A DNA stretch of 64,000 nucleotides from Hymenobacter rigui (GTDB taxonomy: Bacteria > Bacteroidota > Bacteroidia > Cytophagales > Hymenobacteraceae): NCBI RefSeq assembly GCF_003944715.1, contig NZ_RWIT01000005.1, positions 62,001-126,000 of the forward strand, written 5' to 3'. The notes below the pieces were generated by a model. The model had not been told where the DNA came from. It saw only the letters and a list, made by a program, of their open reading frames with translations, and did not search any database. This document shows positions 9,028-17,442 of the stretch, one piece after another; position 1 is the stretch's first letter, and every line of letters begins with the position of its first letter. Made by a program: the position numbers and the translations under genes.

Positions 9028-10293
9028 CTACTCCGGCTTCAGGGTACGCAGTTGCTGCAGGGCTTCCAGGGTTTTTTTGCGCTTATCCCGCTCTTTCTCT
9101 TCCTCCCCCTTCGGCTCCTGGGTTGGAGAACTGAAGAACGCCAGAATATGCTGCTGCTGCGCGGCCGTCAGATGCTCAAACTTCTTATCGGCCAGCTTGC
9201 GCAGCCATTCGCCGTAGGTTTCATCAGTAAGGGAGTATTCGCCCAGTCTGGTCGGTTTGCCCGTGTCGAAATCAGCATTGGCCAACCGGGGAGATGTGGC
9301 CGTAGTATCGCGCGGCTCCTGTTCCAGCAAAGTGCAGTAGTTGCGCATCACCGTTCGGAAGCTGGCCTTAAATAGCTCCTGGGCCTCGGGCGTGGGCAGC
9401 TTGAAAGCAAACGGTTTAAGGGGACCAATTTTGGGCAGCACCCGCACGAAGTACGACAGCACCCGGGCACCAGTGCCGGGATGCTCGTAATCGGTGCCGT
9501 ACCGCTTACGATACTCCCTCTCACTTTCCTTGTACACGTACTCACGGCGGCGGGCCCGGGGGCTTAACCGACGGATATCCTTCTTTTGGCTCTGCCAAGC
9601 CGCCCGGCTGGCAATGGGAATGAGGCTGCGCACCGCAAACCGGAACGAGCTGATGGCCAGATCCACATTGAACACCACCTGCCCCAGCTCCAGCCCGTAG
9701 GTTTTCAAGAAGGCCCGCTCCAGCACCGGTTTGCTCACCTGAAACCCAATGTAGCGTTGGTAGTCGGCCGTGCGGTAGCGGCCGGCGGCCACCTGCACCA
9801 CATCGAAGGCAAACTCCAGCTGGGTGTGCTGAATGGGGGCTTCTTCGTAGGTAATGGTATTCCCGAATTTTGCCTTCAATTCAGGATACACGCTGGGCAT
9901 GGCCCGGTTGGTGCCCTCGGGGTGGCCGTTGATATCGGCCGCATAGTGCGCCAGGGCCCCCAGGGCAAAGGCGTATTCGTTGCGGTTATGGGCCTCATTG
10001 AGCAGGTTGCGCACAAAATCGCCGGACCGGACGTAATGCGTGAGATTGGTGAACAGCACCGAGCCGAACGGATAGTAGCCCATGTCCTGCAGAATGGAGC
10101 CTCCGTAGGCGTAGCTTTTGGCCTCTTTGAGCTGCTCTTCGGTAGTACCGGGGTAGCGGGCCTGCAGCAGCGGCACCAGGCAGCGCTGCCAGCTGGAATC
10201 CACGTTGGCCTGGTGGGTAAGCACTGAGTAAGCCGAAGCCGGGCGAATAGTCAGCCCCAGCACCAGGGCCAGGGCAAGCAGCCATTTGTACAT
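9028..10293 (-). CDS. Zinc-dependent phospholipase C family protein, secreted
   Basis: 421 aa. The signal peptide (MYKWLLALALVLGLTIRPASA) is followed immediately by YSVLTHQANVD, the position where this family places its first metal ligands. Further His/Asp motifs are FALGALAHYAADINGHPEG (H-x3-D in a helix) and HTQLEFAFDVVQ (H-x3-E-x3-D), typical of the S1/P1 nuclease and phospholipase C zinc site. The C-terminal third contains a charged Lys/Glu-rich tail (GEEEKERDKRKK). It is probably periplasmic or outer-envelope. The substrate (phospholipid versus other) is not determinable. Confidence 0.8.
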   Translation of the reverse strand: MYKWLLALALVLGLTIRPASAYSVLTHQANVDSSWQRCLVPLLQARYPGTTEEQLKEAKSYAYGGSILQDMGYYPFGSVLFTNLTHYVRSGDFVRNLLNEAHNRNEYAFALGALAHYAADINGHPEGTNRAMPSVYPELKAKFGNTITYEEAPIQHTQLEFAFDVVQVAAGRYRTADYQRYIGFQVSKPVLERAFLKTYGLELGQVVFNVDLAISSFRFAVRSLIPIASRAAWQSQKKDIRRLSPRARRREYVYKESEREYRKRYGTDYEHPGTGARVLSYFVRVLPKIGPLKPFAFKLPTPEAQELFKASFRTVMRNYCTLLEQEPRDTTATSPRLANADFDTGKPTRLGEYSLTDETYGEWLRKLADKKFEHLTAAQQQHILAFFSSPTQEPKGEEEKERDKRKKTLEALQQLRTLKPE

Positions 10294-10445
10294 AAGGAGA
10301 AGGCCGGGCAGAAACTACAAGGTGGCCGCGGGCCCCTTGAGTACGGTGGCGCTACCGTGGTGGTTGTTGTGGCGGTGTAGGTACATGAATGTGACACAAC
10401 CAGCGCCGTATTATCTTGCTCCATAACCTTCTTTCAATATACGTT

Positions 10446-10826
10446 ATGGCCCTGATCCTAATAACAGCAGCAGGAATAGCTACGGCGTTTCTATTGAATT
10501 ATCTGAGCAGGCGTGCTGAAACGCAACGGCGGCAGCTGTTTCAAGAGCGTGGCATAGCTACGCAAGCCCGGATTACTAGGGCTGAATGCTTCACAACAGG
10601 AGGCCGGACAATAGCCTACTTCTGCAACCTGACGCTGCAGTACTATGACGAGCAAAGCATTCTTCACACTGTTGATTTACGCGTGCCTGATTCACCGGAT
10701 GCCTTCTTGTATCTGGTAGGGGATGAGTTGCCAATCTGGTATAATCCGCGTAATCCGACGGATGTAGAGTTAGTAGCATCTCCTCCGCAGAATGTAAGAC
10801 AACGGTCATGGTTTAGTGGAGACTGA
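10446..10826 (+). CDS. Membrane-anchored DUF3592-like protein
   Basis: 126 aa from the ATG at 10446; an in-frame TTG at 10416 would add 10 residues. One N-terminal membrane helix (ALILITAAGIATAFLLNYL) is followed by a beta-rich domain with GIATQARITRAE near its start and a later PIWYNPRNPTDVELV motif, the pattern of DUF3592 proteins. The function of that family is unknown. The gene stands alone, and 10294-10445 upstream shows no other feature. Confidence 0.7.
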   Translation: MALILITAAGIATAFLLNYLSRRAETQRRQLFQERGIATQARITRAECFTTGGRTIAYFCNLTLQYYDEQSILHTVDLRVPDSPDAFLYLVGDELPIWYNPRNPTDVELVASPPQNVRQRSWFSGD

Positions 10827-10891
10827 ATTCAGAAACCTTCCAAATTTCTGTTCTGCTGCACTTTTCTTACCCTAACCTGATGGCTGAGCCG

Positions 10892-10899
10892 TACCTTTG
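10892..10899 (+). promoter_or_regulatory. -7 promoter box TACCTTTG close to a start codon
   Basis: Exact TAnnTTTG match ending 6 nt before the GTG chosen for the His-rich protein. If used, transcription would start at or next to the start codon, giving a leaderless or near-leaderless message. No convincing -33 element was seen. Confidence 0.4.
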
Positions 10900-10904
10900 C
10901 CTCT

Positions 10905-11321
10905 GTGAAGCAAGTGGTAGCCTTCTTTCTGGGAATTCTGATGCTCGTGAGCGGCCTAGTGCCGCAGAACGACCTGTCGGAGCTGGGGAAGCTGCCCGAG
11001 CTGGCGCAGCATTACCGTTACCACCGCGCGCTGGCGGCCGGCAACCTTTCGCCGCTGCAGTTTCTGGCGCTGCACTACGGCCCCCACGGCGTCGACCACC
11101 GCCGCCACCCCTACTCTCAGCGCGACGCCCAGGACCACCACAAACTCCCGCTGGAACAGCACCACCACGACTGCATGATGGTGAGCTTCGTGCTGCCCAT
11201 TGGCCGGGTGCTGCTGCCTCCGCGCCCCCTGGCCTGGCCCGCCGCCGCCTACCGCGTGGCTCCCGGCCCGCTCTACGCCTTCAGCGTGAGCAACCCGCTG
11301 CTGCAGCCGCCCCGAGCGTAG
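10905..11321 (+). CDS. His-rich secreted protein preceding metal efflux genes
   Basis: 138 aa from a GTG; the first 20 residues (MKQVVAFFLGILMLVSGLVP) form a signal-like helix. A central His-rich segment (residues about 56-89) includes HYGPHGVDHRRH, DAQDHHKLP and EQHHHDC, which could bind metal ions. The C-terminal part is Pro-rich. It is co-directional with the CzcA-like pump 200 nt downstream. I recall similar short His-rich proteins ahead of metal efflux genes in other Bacteroidota, but no named function. A periplasmic metal-binding or sensing role is inference. Confidence 0.7.
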   Translation: MKQVVAFFLGILMLVSGLVPQNDLSELGKLPELAQHYRYHRALAAGNLSPLQFLALHYGPHGVDHRRHPYSQRDAQDHHKLPLEQHHHDCMMVSFVLPIGRVLLPPRPLAWPAAAYRVAPGPLYAFSVSNPLLQPPRA

Positions 11322-11521
11322 CTACCCGAAGCCCCCGGCCGCAGTGCGTCCGGCCGCTTTCCGTAGTTTTTTCGCTCATTCCGCTGGCTTTCTGAGAAAT
11401 TAGAAGGTAGCAGTTGAGGAGAAGGGAATTGAGTTGCCCGATGAGAATTTCATTAGTGCCGGCTTCTTTTCTCCTGGCTCCTCACTCCTAGCTCCTTTTC
11501 CCGGCGGCAACCCATTTTCCT

Positions 11522-14500
11522 ATGCTTGCCCGCATTATCCGGGGCAGCATCCACAACAAGCTGTTCGTGGTGCTGCTGCTCCTGGCCTTGGTGGCGTGGG
11601 GTGGCTACTCGGCCACTACCCTCCCGCTGGATGCCATTCCCGACGTAACCAACAACCAGGTTCAGGTACTCACCCAAAGCCCCGCCCTGGCCGCCCAGGA
11701 GGTGGAACAGCTCCTGACGATTCCGCTGGAGCTCACGCTGCGCACCATTCCGGGCGTAACGGAGGTGCGCTCTGTGTCGCGCTTCGGCCTCTCGGTGATT
11801 ACCGTAGTGTTCGAGGACGACGTGCCCACGCTGCAAACCCGCCAACTGGTGGCCGAGAAGCTGCGCACCGCCGAAGCCGACCTGGGAGCCGGCCTGGGCC
11901 GCCCCGAAATGGCCCCCATTACCACCGGCCTGGGCGAAATTTTTCAGTACAGCCTGGCCATCAAGCCCGGCTTCGAGCAAAAATACTCCCTGGCCCGCCT
12001 GCGCGAGCTGCAGGACTGGGTAGTGAAACGCCAGCTGGCCGGCGTACCCGGCGTGGTGGACGTGAGCAGCTTCGGCGGCTACGTGCGCCAGTACGAGGTG
12101 AGCGTGAATCCCGAGCGGCTCAACGCTGGCGGCGTAACCATGCCCGAGCTGTTTTCGGCCCTGGAGGCCAGCAACGCCAACACCGGCGGCAGCTACCTGG
12201 AACGGGGCCGCAACGCCTACTTCATCCGGGGCGAAGGCCGCGCTACCTCCCTGCAGGATGTGGGCAGTATCGTTATCAAACAGAACGGTGGCGCGCCTTT
12301 GCTGGTCCGCGACGTGGCCGACGTGCGCTTCGGCCACTCGGTGCGCTACGGGGCCATGACGCGCAACGGCCGCGGCGAAACCGTGGGCGGCATCGTGCTC
12401 ATGCTGAAAGGCGCGTCGTCGGAGCAAACCATTAAGGGCGTGAAAGCCCGCGTGGCCGAAATCAACCAGGCACTACCTCAAGGTGTGTACGTGCAGCCGT
12501 TTCTGGACCGCACCAAGCTGGTGGACACGGCTATTCACACCGTGGCCAAAAACCTTATTGAGGGCGGCATTATTGTGATGGTGGTGCTGCTGGTGCTGCT
12601 GGGCAACTGGCGGGCCGGGCTAGTGGTAGCCTCCATGATTCCGCTGTGCATGCTGTTTGCCCTGGGCCTGATGCGCACCTTCGGCGTATCGGCCAACCTG
12701 ATGAGCCTGGGCGCGCTGGATTTCGGGCTGATTGTGGACGGGGCGGTGATTATCGTGGAAGCCATGATTTTCCACCTCGTGCACTTCCGGGCCAAGGCCG
12801 AAAGCGAAACCATGGACCAGGTAGCCGAAACGGCCGCCACCCGCATGATGCGCTCTGCGCTGTTCGGGCAGCTCATTATCCTCATCGTGTACCTGCCCAT
12901 TTTGGCCCTCACCGGCATTGAGGGCAAGATGTTTCGGCCCATGGCCCTTACGGTAAGCTTCGCCATTGTGGGCGCTATGCTCCTGTGCCTTACCTACGTG
13001 CCGGCCGTGTCGGCGTGGGCACTACGCAAGGATATCAAGGAGGAAGGCACCGTGGCCGACCGCATCATGAAATTTCTGTACCGCGGCTACGAGCCCATCA
13101 TCCGGGGGGCGTTGCGCCTGCGCGGGGTGGTGGCCGGCGCGGCCGTGGGGCTGCTGGTACTGGCGGGCGTGGTGTTTGCCAGCATGGGCGGCGAGTTTAT
13201 TCCGCAGTTGGACGAGGGCGACTTTGCCGTGAACGTGACGCTGGCCCCGGGCTCCTCGCTGGCCCAAAGCATTGCCACCACCACGCAGGTGCAGAAAATT
13301 CTGCTGAAGCAGTTTCCGGAAGTGGAGCAGGTGGTGGGCAAAATCGGCACCTCCGAAATTCCCACCGACCCCATGTCGTTCGAGGATTCTGACCAGATTG
13401 TGGTGCTCAAGCCCCATGCCGAGTGGACTTCGGCCCACTCGCGGGAAGAGCTGGCCAACAAGATGAGTGCCGCGCTGGCCGGCATTCCGGGCGTGAACCT
13501 GGAGTTCCAGCAACCCATTCAGATGCGCTTCAACGAGCTGATTTCGGGCGTGAAGTCGGATATCAGCATCAAGATTTACGGCGACGACCTGGGCCTGCTG
13601 TTCGAGAAGGCCAACGAAGCCGCCACCCTCATTCGGCCCCTGGCCGGCGTGGGCGACCTGAAGGTGGAGCAGATTGCCGCCCTGCCCCAACTGCGCGTGC
13701 GCTACAACCGCCAGAAGATGGCCCAGTACGGCTTGCGCGTGCAGGACCTGAACACGCTGCTGCGCGCCTCCTTCGCCGGTGATGTGGCCGGGCAGGTGTA
13801 CGAAGGTGAGCGGCGCTTCGACCTAGTGGTACGTTTGGACAGCACCAACCGCCGCGGCCTGCAGGATTTGCGCCAACTGTACGTGGATGTGCCCGGCGGC
13901 CAGAAAGTGCCGCTGGAAGAAGTAGCCGATGTGGACTTCCGCAACGCCCCCACCCAGGTTTCCCGTGACGATGCCCGCCGCCGCATCAACATCGGGGTGA
14001 ACGTGCGCAACCGCGACGTGGAGAGCCTGGTGCAGGAAATTCAGCAGAAGCTAAGCACCGGTTTGCAGCTGCCCGAGGGCTACACCCTGAAGTACGGCGG
14101 CCAGTTTGAGAATCTGCAGCAGGCCAAGGCCCGCCTGGCGGTAGCCGTGCCGGTGTCGCTTCTCCTGATTTTCGTGCTGCTCTACCTGTCTTTCCGTTCG
14201 GTGAAGCAGGCGGGGCTCATTTTCACGGGTATTCCGCTGGCGGCCATTGGCGGCATTCTGGCCCTGTGGCTGCGCGGGATGCCGTTCAGCATTTCGGCCG
14301 GCGTGGGCTTCATTGCCCTGTTTGGGGTAGCCGTACTCAACGGCATCGTACTGGTAGCCAGCATCAACGAGCTGGCGTTGGCTGGCATCGGCTCGGTGCG
14401 GGAGCGGGTGCTGAAAGCCACCCACGAGCGGTTCCGGCCGGTGCTGCTCACGGCGGCCGTGGCCTCCCTAGGCTTCCTGCCGATGGCCCTGAGCACCTCC

Positions 14501-14683
14501 GGCGGCGCCGAAGTGCAGAAGCCCCTAGCCACAGTCGTTATCGGCGGGCTGATTTCGGCTACCCTGCTCACGCTGGTGGTATTGCCGGTGCTCTACACCT
14601 TCTTCACCAAAGATGGTGAGCCCAGCCCTACCGAGCCCACGCCCGAGTTACTGGCCGAAATCAAGGAAAACCACGAGTTGTAG
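11522..14683 (+). CDS. czcA: Heavy-metal RND efflux pump (CzcA/CusA family)
   Basis: 1053 aa inner-membrane metal/proton antiporter of the HME-RND family, of typical length. TM1 (FVVLLLLALVAWGGYSA) is followed by the porter domain with PLDAIPDVTNNQVQV, a family hallmark. TM4 reads ALDFGLIVDGAVIIVEA (about residues 396-412) with the D-D-E set typical of divalent-metal (Zn/Co/Cd) pumps; Cu/Ag pumps usually differ here. Channel and adaptor genes follow in order. The exact metal is inferred from the TM4 motif and is not certain. Confidence 0.92.
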   Translation: MLARIIRGSIHNKLFVVLLLLALVAWGGYSATTLPLDAIPDVTNNQVQVLTQSPALAAQEVEQLLTIPLELTLRTIPGVTEVRSVSRFGLSVITVVFEDDVPTLQTRQLVAEKLRTAEADLGAGLGRPEMAPITTGLGEIFQYSLAIKPGFEQKYSLARLRELQDWVVKRQLAGVPGVVDVSSFGGYVRQYEVSVNPERLNAGGVTMPELFSALEASNANTGGSYLERGRNAYFIRGEGRATSLQDVGSIVIKQNGGAPLLVRDVADVRFGHSVRYGAMTRNGRGETVGGIVLMLKGASSEQTIKGVKARVAEINQALPQGVYVQPFLDRTKLVDTAIHTVAKNLIEGGIIVMVVLLVLLGNWRAGLVVASMIPLCMLFALGLMRTFGVSANLMSLGALDFGLIVDGAVIIVEAMIFHLVHFRAKAESETMDQVAETAATRMMRSALFGQLIILIVYLPILALTGIEGKMFRPMALTVSFAIVGAMLLCLTYVPAVSAWALRKDIKEEGTVADRIMKFLYRGYEPIIRGALRLRGVVAGAAVGLLVLAGVVFASMGGEFIPQLDEGDFAVNVTLAPGSSLAQSIATTTQVQKILLKQFPEVEQVVGKIGTSEIPTDPMSFEDSDQIVVLKPHAEWTSAHSREELANKMSAALAGIPGVNLEFQQPIQMRFNELISGVKSDISIKIYGDDLGLLFEKANEAATLIRPLAGVGDLKVEQIAALPQLRVRYNRQKMAQYGLRVQDLNTLLRASFAGDVAGQVYEGERRFDLVVRLDSTNRRGLQDLRQLYVDVPGGQKVPLEEVADVDFRNAPTQVSRDDARRRINIGVNVRNRDVESLVQEIQQKLSTGLQLPEGYTLKYGGQFENLQQAKARLAVAVPVSLLLIFVLLYLSFRSVKQAGLIFTGIPLAAIGGILALWLRGMPFSISAGVGFIALFGVAVLNGIVLVASINELALAGIGSVRERVLKATHERFRPVLLTAAVASLGFLPMALSTSGGAEVQKPLATVVIGGLISATLLTLVVLPVLYTFFTKDGEPSPTEPTPELLAEIKENHEL

Positions 14684-14699
14684 AATCTTCCCCCGGCCC

Positions 14700-14851
14700 C
14701 CGACCTCCCCCCCCGGACCCCTCTCCTCCGGGAGAGGGGGTGCGTTCTGGCTTGCAGCTTTCAGCTATAAGCCACAAGCTGCAAGCCGTAGGCCACAAGC
14801 TGACGTCGGGCTCCCCCTCTCCCCGAGGAGAGGGGGCCGGGGGGTGAGGTC
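14700..14851. repeat. Nested inverted repeats between pump and channel genes
   Basis: Two C/G-rich hairpins (14718-14739, 9-bp stem; 14813-14836, 10-bp stem) are enclosed by a looser long-range inverted repeat (about 14700-14716 with 14837-14851). Between them lies a 10-bp inverted pair cttgcagctt / aagctgcaag (14751-14760, 14776-14785). It fills most of the 190-nt gap between the CzcA and channel genes and looks like dispersed intergenic repeat rather than a simple terminator, as there is no T run. Confidence 0.6.
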
Positions 14852-14874
14852 CCGCCCTAAGCAATTTCACTCAT

Positions 14875-16128
14875 ATGAAATATCTCCTTTGCCTGCTCCT
14901 GCTGCCCTTATGGGCACAGGCCCAGACCACGCCACGCACCCTGCCGCCGCCCGCGGCGGCACCGGCTCCGGTGGTATTGCCCGGCAGCCTGCTTACCCTG
15001 AATCAGGCGCTGCAAACCGGCCTCAGCCAAAGCCTGCTGATACAAACCGGCAGTCTGGAGATTGAGCGGCAGCGCGCCCTGGCCCGCACCGGCTACGACG
15101 TGCCCCGCACCGTACTCGACTACCAGGTTGGGCAGATTTCCGGCCCCCTGCGCGACCAGAGCTTCAACGTGATTCAGCAAACGGCGCTGCCGGGCGTGTA
15201 CGGGGCCCAGCGCCGGTTGCTGGAAGGCCAGGTGCTCACGGCCGAACAGCGGGTGCGTCAGCAGCGCCGGGAGCTGGCGTTCCGCATCCGCAGTGGCTAC
15301 TACGAGCTGCTGCTGAGCTACCGCCGGGCCGCTTTGCTGCGCCGCCAGGATAGCCTCTACCAACGAGCCGCCCGGGCCGCCCGCATCCGCTACCAAACCG
15401 GCGAAACCAACCGCCTGGAGCAGGTTTCGGCCGAGGCGCGGCGGCTGGAGCTGCAGAACCGGCTGGCCACGGTGCGCACCGAGCAGCAGGTGCAGCAGCA
15501 GCAGCTGGCGGTACTACTCAACCAGCCCGGCCTTATCCTCATCGACACCACCACGGCCCCGGTGCTGGCCCTCACGCCGGCCGATACGGCCGGGCTATCT
15601 GCGGGCTCCAACCCCACCCTAGCCTTGCTGGAGCAGGAGGTGGAATTAAGCCGCCGCCAGACCCGGGTAGAACAGCTGCGCCGCCTGCCCGATGTGCGCC
15701 TGGGCTACTTTAACCAAACCATCAATAAGGAAGCCGGCTTCCACGTGGCCCAGGCCGGGGTGGCCGTGCCGCTGCTGGGCGGGGTGCAGAAGGGCCGGAT
15801 TCAGGCCGCCCGCATTGGTGAGCAGGCCGCCGAAGCCCAGCTGCGCTACGCCACTACCCAACTGGGCGGGCAGCTGGCCGGCCTGCGCCGCCAGCTGCAG
15901 CGGGCCCGGGCCTCACTCACCTACTACGAGCAAACCGCCCTGCCCCAGGCCCGCCTGATTCTGGATACTGCCGAAAAAAGCTTCCGGGCCGGCGACATCG
16001 AGTACGTGGAGTACGTGGTGAACACCGAGCCAGCTTGGCAGATACGCGCCGCCTACCTCGACCAGGTAAGCCGCTACAACGAGCTGGCCCTGCAACTCCT
16101 GGCCCTCACCGGTGCCGATGCCCAATAA
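14875..16128 (+). CDS. Outer-membrane channel of the metal efflux system (TolC/CzcC family)
   Basis: 417 aa. The signal peptide MKYLLCLLLLPLWAQAQ is followed by the efflux-protein fold: LTLNQALQTGLSQSLLIQTGS at the first repeat, long helices with AARIRYQTGETNRLEQVSAEAR, and a second repeat with KSFRAGDIEYVEYVVN. The phrase AGVAVPLLGGVQKGRI is typical of CzcC-like rather than AcrAB-type channels. It is the middle gene of the metal efflux operon, with the adaptor 47 nt downstream. Confidence 0.9.
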   Translation: MKYLLCLLLLPLWAQAQTTPRTLPPPAAAPAPVVLPGSLLTLNQALQTGLSQSLLIQTGSLEIERQRALARTGYDVPRTVLDYQVGQISGPLRDQSFNVIQQTALPGVYGAQRRLLEGQVLTAEQRVRQQRRELAFRIRSGYYELLLSYRRAALLRRQDSLYQRAARAARIRYQTGETNRLEQVSAEARRLELQNRLATVRTEQQVQQQQLAVLLNQPGLILIDTTTAPVLALTPADTAGLSAGSNPTLALLEQEVELSRRQTRVEQLRRLPDVRLGYFNQTINKEAGFHVAQAGVAVPLLGGVQKGRIQAARIGEQAAEAQLRYATTQLGGQLAGLRRQLQRARASLTYYEQTALPQARLILDTAEKSFRAGDIEYVEYVVNTEPAWQIRAAYLDQVSRYNELALQLLALTGADAQ

Positions 16129-16175
16129 CCGACTGCGGCTTTGTAGCAGCTGGCTGACTTCTTAGACTCAATTTC

Positions 16176-17336
16176 ATGAAACCCACTTCCCTTTTATTGC
16201 TGGCAACGCTGCTGACCGCCTGCGGTCAGAATAACGCTCCGGAAAAACAAACGCCCGTAGCCGCCGCCCCTACCCGGCCCACTACCCCCGACGAGGTACG
16301 CATCAGCCCCGCCCAGGCCCGGGCCGCCGGGCTGGAGCTGGGGGGATTTAACTGGAAAAATCTGGCCGCCGATGTGCAGGCCAACGGCGTGGTAGACGTG
16401 CCGCCCCAGAACCGGGCCTCCGTATCGGCGGTAATGGGCGGCTACGTGCAGAGCGTGGCCGTATTGCCGGGCCAGCAGGTGCGGCGCGGGGCCGTACTGG
16501 CCGTGCTACGCCACCCCGATTACCTGAAGCTGCAGCAGGAATACCTGCAAAGCCGGTCCCGCGTCACGTTTCTGCAACAGGAGCTGAAACGCCAGCAAAC
16601 TCTCGACGCCGAGGACGTGGGGGCCAAGCGCAAGCTGCAGCAGGCCCAGAGCGAGTACACCTCGGAACAAGCCAACCTGCAGGCTACCGCCGGGCAGCTC
16701 CGCATGCTGGGTATTTCCCTCAGCAACTTAAATCAGGGGCGGATTTCGCCCTCCGTTACGCTCATGGCTCCCATCAGCGGTAACGTGGCCATGGTGCGCA
16801 TCAACCCCGGCCAGTACGTAAATCCCCAGGATGTGCTGGTGGAGCTGGTGGACCCCAGCCACATGCACCTGGAGCTGCAGGTATTTGAGCGCGACGTAAA
16901 CCAAGTGCACAAAGGCCAGCAGGTGGTGTTCCGGCTACCCGGCCAGCGCCGCGGCTCCGATATGACGGCCAACGTGTACCTGGTGGGCAAGTCCTTCGAC
17001 CCTGAAAAGCGCACAGTGAACGTGCATGCCCACCTGGAGCCAGAGCGCGACGACCTGATTCCGGGTCAGTATGTGGCCGCCGCCATCCAGACCGGTGCGG
17101 CCCGGCAACGGACGCTTCCCGAAGAAGCTATTATTCAGGCCGGAGAGTTTAGCTACATCTTCGTCCGGACGGCCCCCGACACATTCCGCCGCATCAAGGT
17201 AAAACCGGGAGCCACCGAAAACGGCGACGTAGCCCTGCGCCTGCTCGAACCCCTCCCCGACTCCACTCACTTGGTGCAGCGGGGCGCATACTTTCTGGAC
17301 GCGGAGCTCAAAAAAGGTCAGGACGCGGAGGAATAG
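16176..17336 (+). CDS. Metal efflux periplasmic adaptor, lipoprotein (CzcB/CusB type)
   Basis: 386 aa. A lipoprotein signal (MKPTSLLLLATLLTACGQ, lipobox LTAC) would anchor it to a membrane by lipid rather than by a TM helix. The mature protein has the adaptor order: an N-terminal beta region, a lipoyl half (VMGGYVQSVAVLPGQQVRRG), an alpha-hairpin (residues about 115-185), a second lipoyl half (LMAPISGNVAMVRINPGQYV) and beta-barrel domains ending near TGAARQRTLPEEAI. It completes the metal RND tripartite set. A terminator follows 33 nt after the stop. Confidence 0.9.
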   Translation: MKPTSLLLLATLLTACGQNNAPEKQTPVAAAPTRPTTPDEVRISPAQARAAGLELGGFNWKNLAADVQANGVVDVPPQNRASVSAVMGGYVQSVAVLPGQQVRRGAVLAVLRHPDYLKLQQEYLQSRSRVTFLQQELKRQQTLDAEDVGAKRKLQQAQSEYTSEQANLQATAGQLRMLGISLSNLNQGRISPSVTLMAPISGNVAMVRINPGQYVNPQDVLVELVDPSHMHLELQVFERDVNQVHKGQQVVFRLPGQRRGSDMTANVYLVGKSFDPEKRTVNVHAHLEPERDDLIPGQYVAAAIQTGAARQRTLPEEAIIQAGEFSYIFVRTAPDTFRRIKVKPGATENGDVALRLLEPLPDSTHLVQRGAYFLDAELKKGQDAEE

Positions 17337-17368
17337 CAAAGTGTAGTTTTACGAACACTCTAGCACAC

Positions 17369-17405
17369 AGAAAAGCCCTTGGCAATGGTTGCCAAGGGCT
17401 TTTCT
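17369..17405. terminator. Bidirectional terminator, 17-bp stem
   Basis: Arms 17369-17385 and 17389-17405 pair perfectly around a 3-nt loop (tgg), with terminal A and T runs on either side. It lies between the convergent metal-efflux operon (+) and the PAS protein gene (-). Confidence 0.88.
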
Positions 17406-17442
17406 ATGCCGGTTGCACTGGGCATTCGGCCCAGCGGCTTAG

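Noticed and set aside
11434..12435. A 333-codon open frame overlapping the CzcA-like gene in another frame
   Set aside because: Its Arg/Pro/Gly-rich translation lacks any motif, while CzcA hallmarks lie in the other frame.
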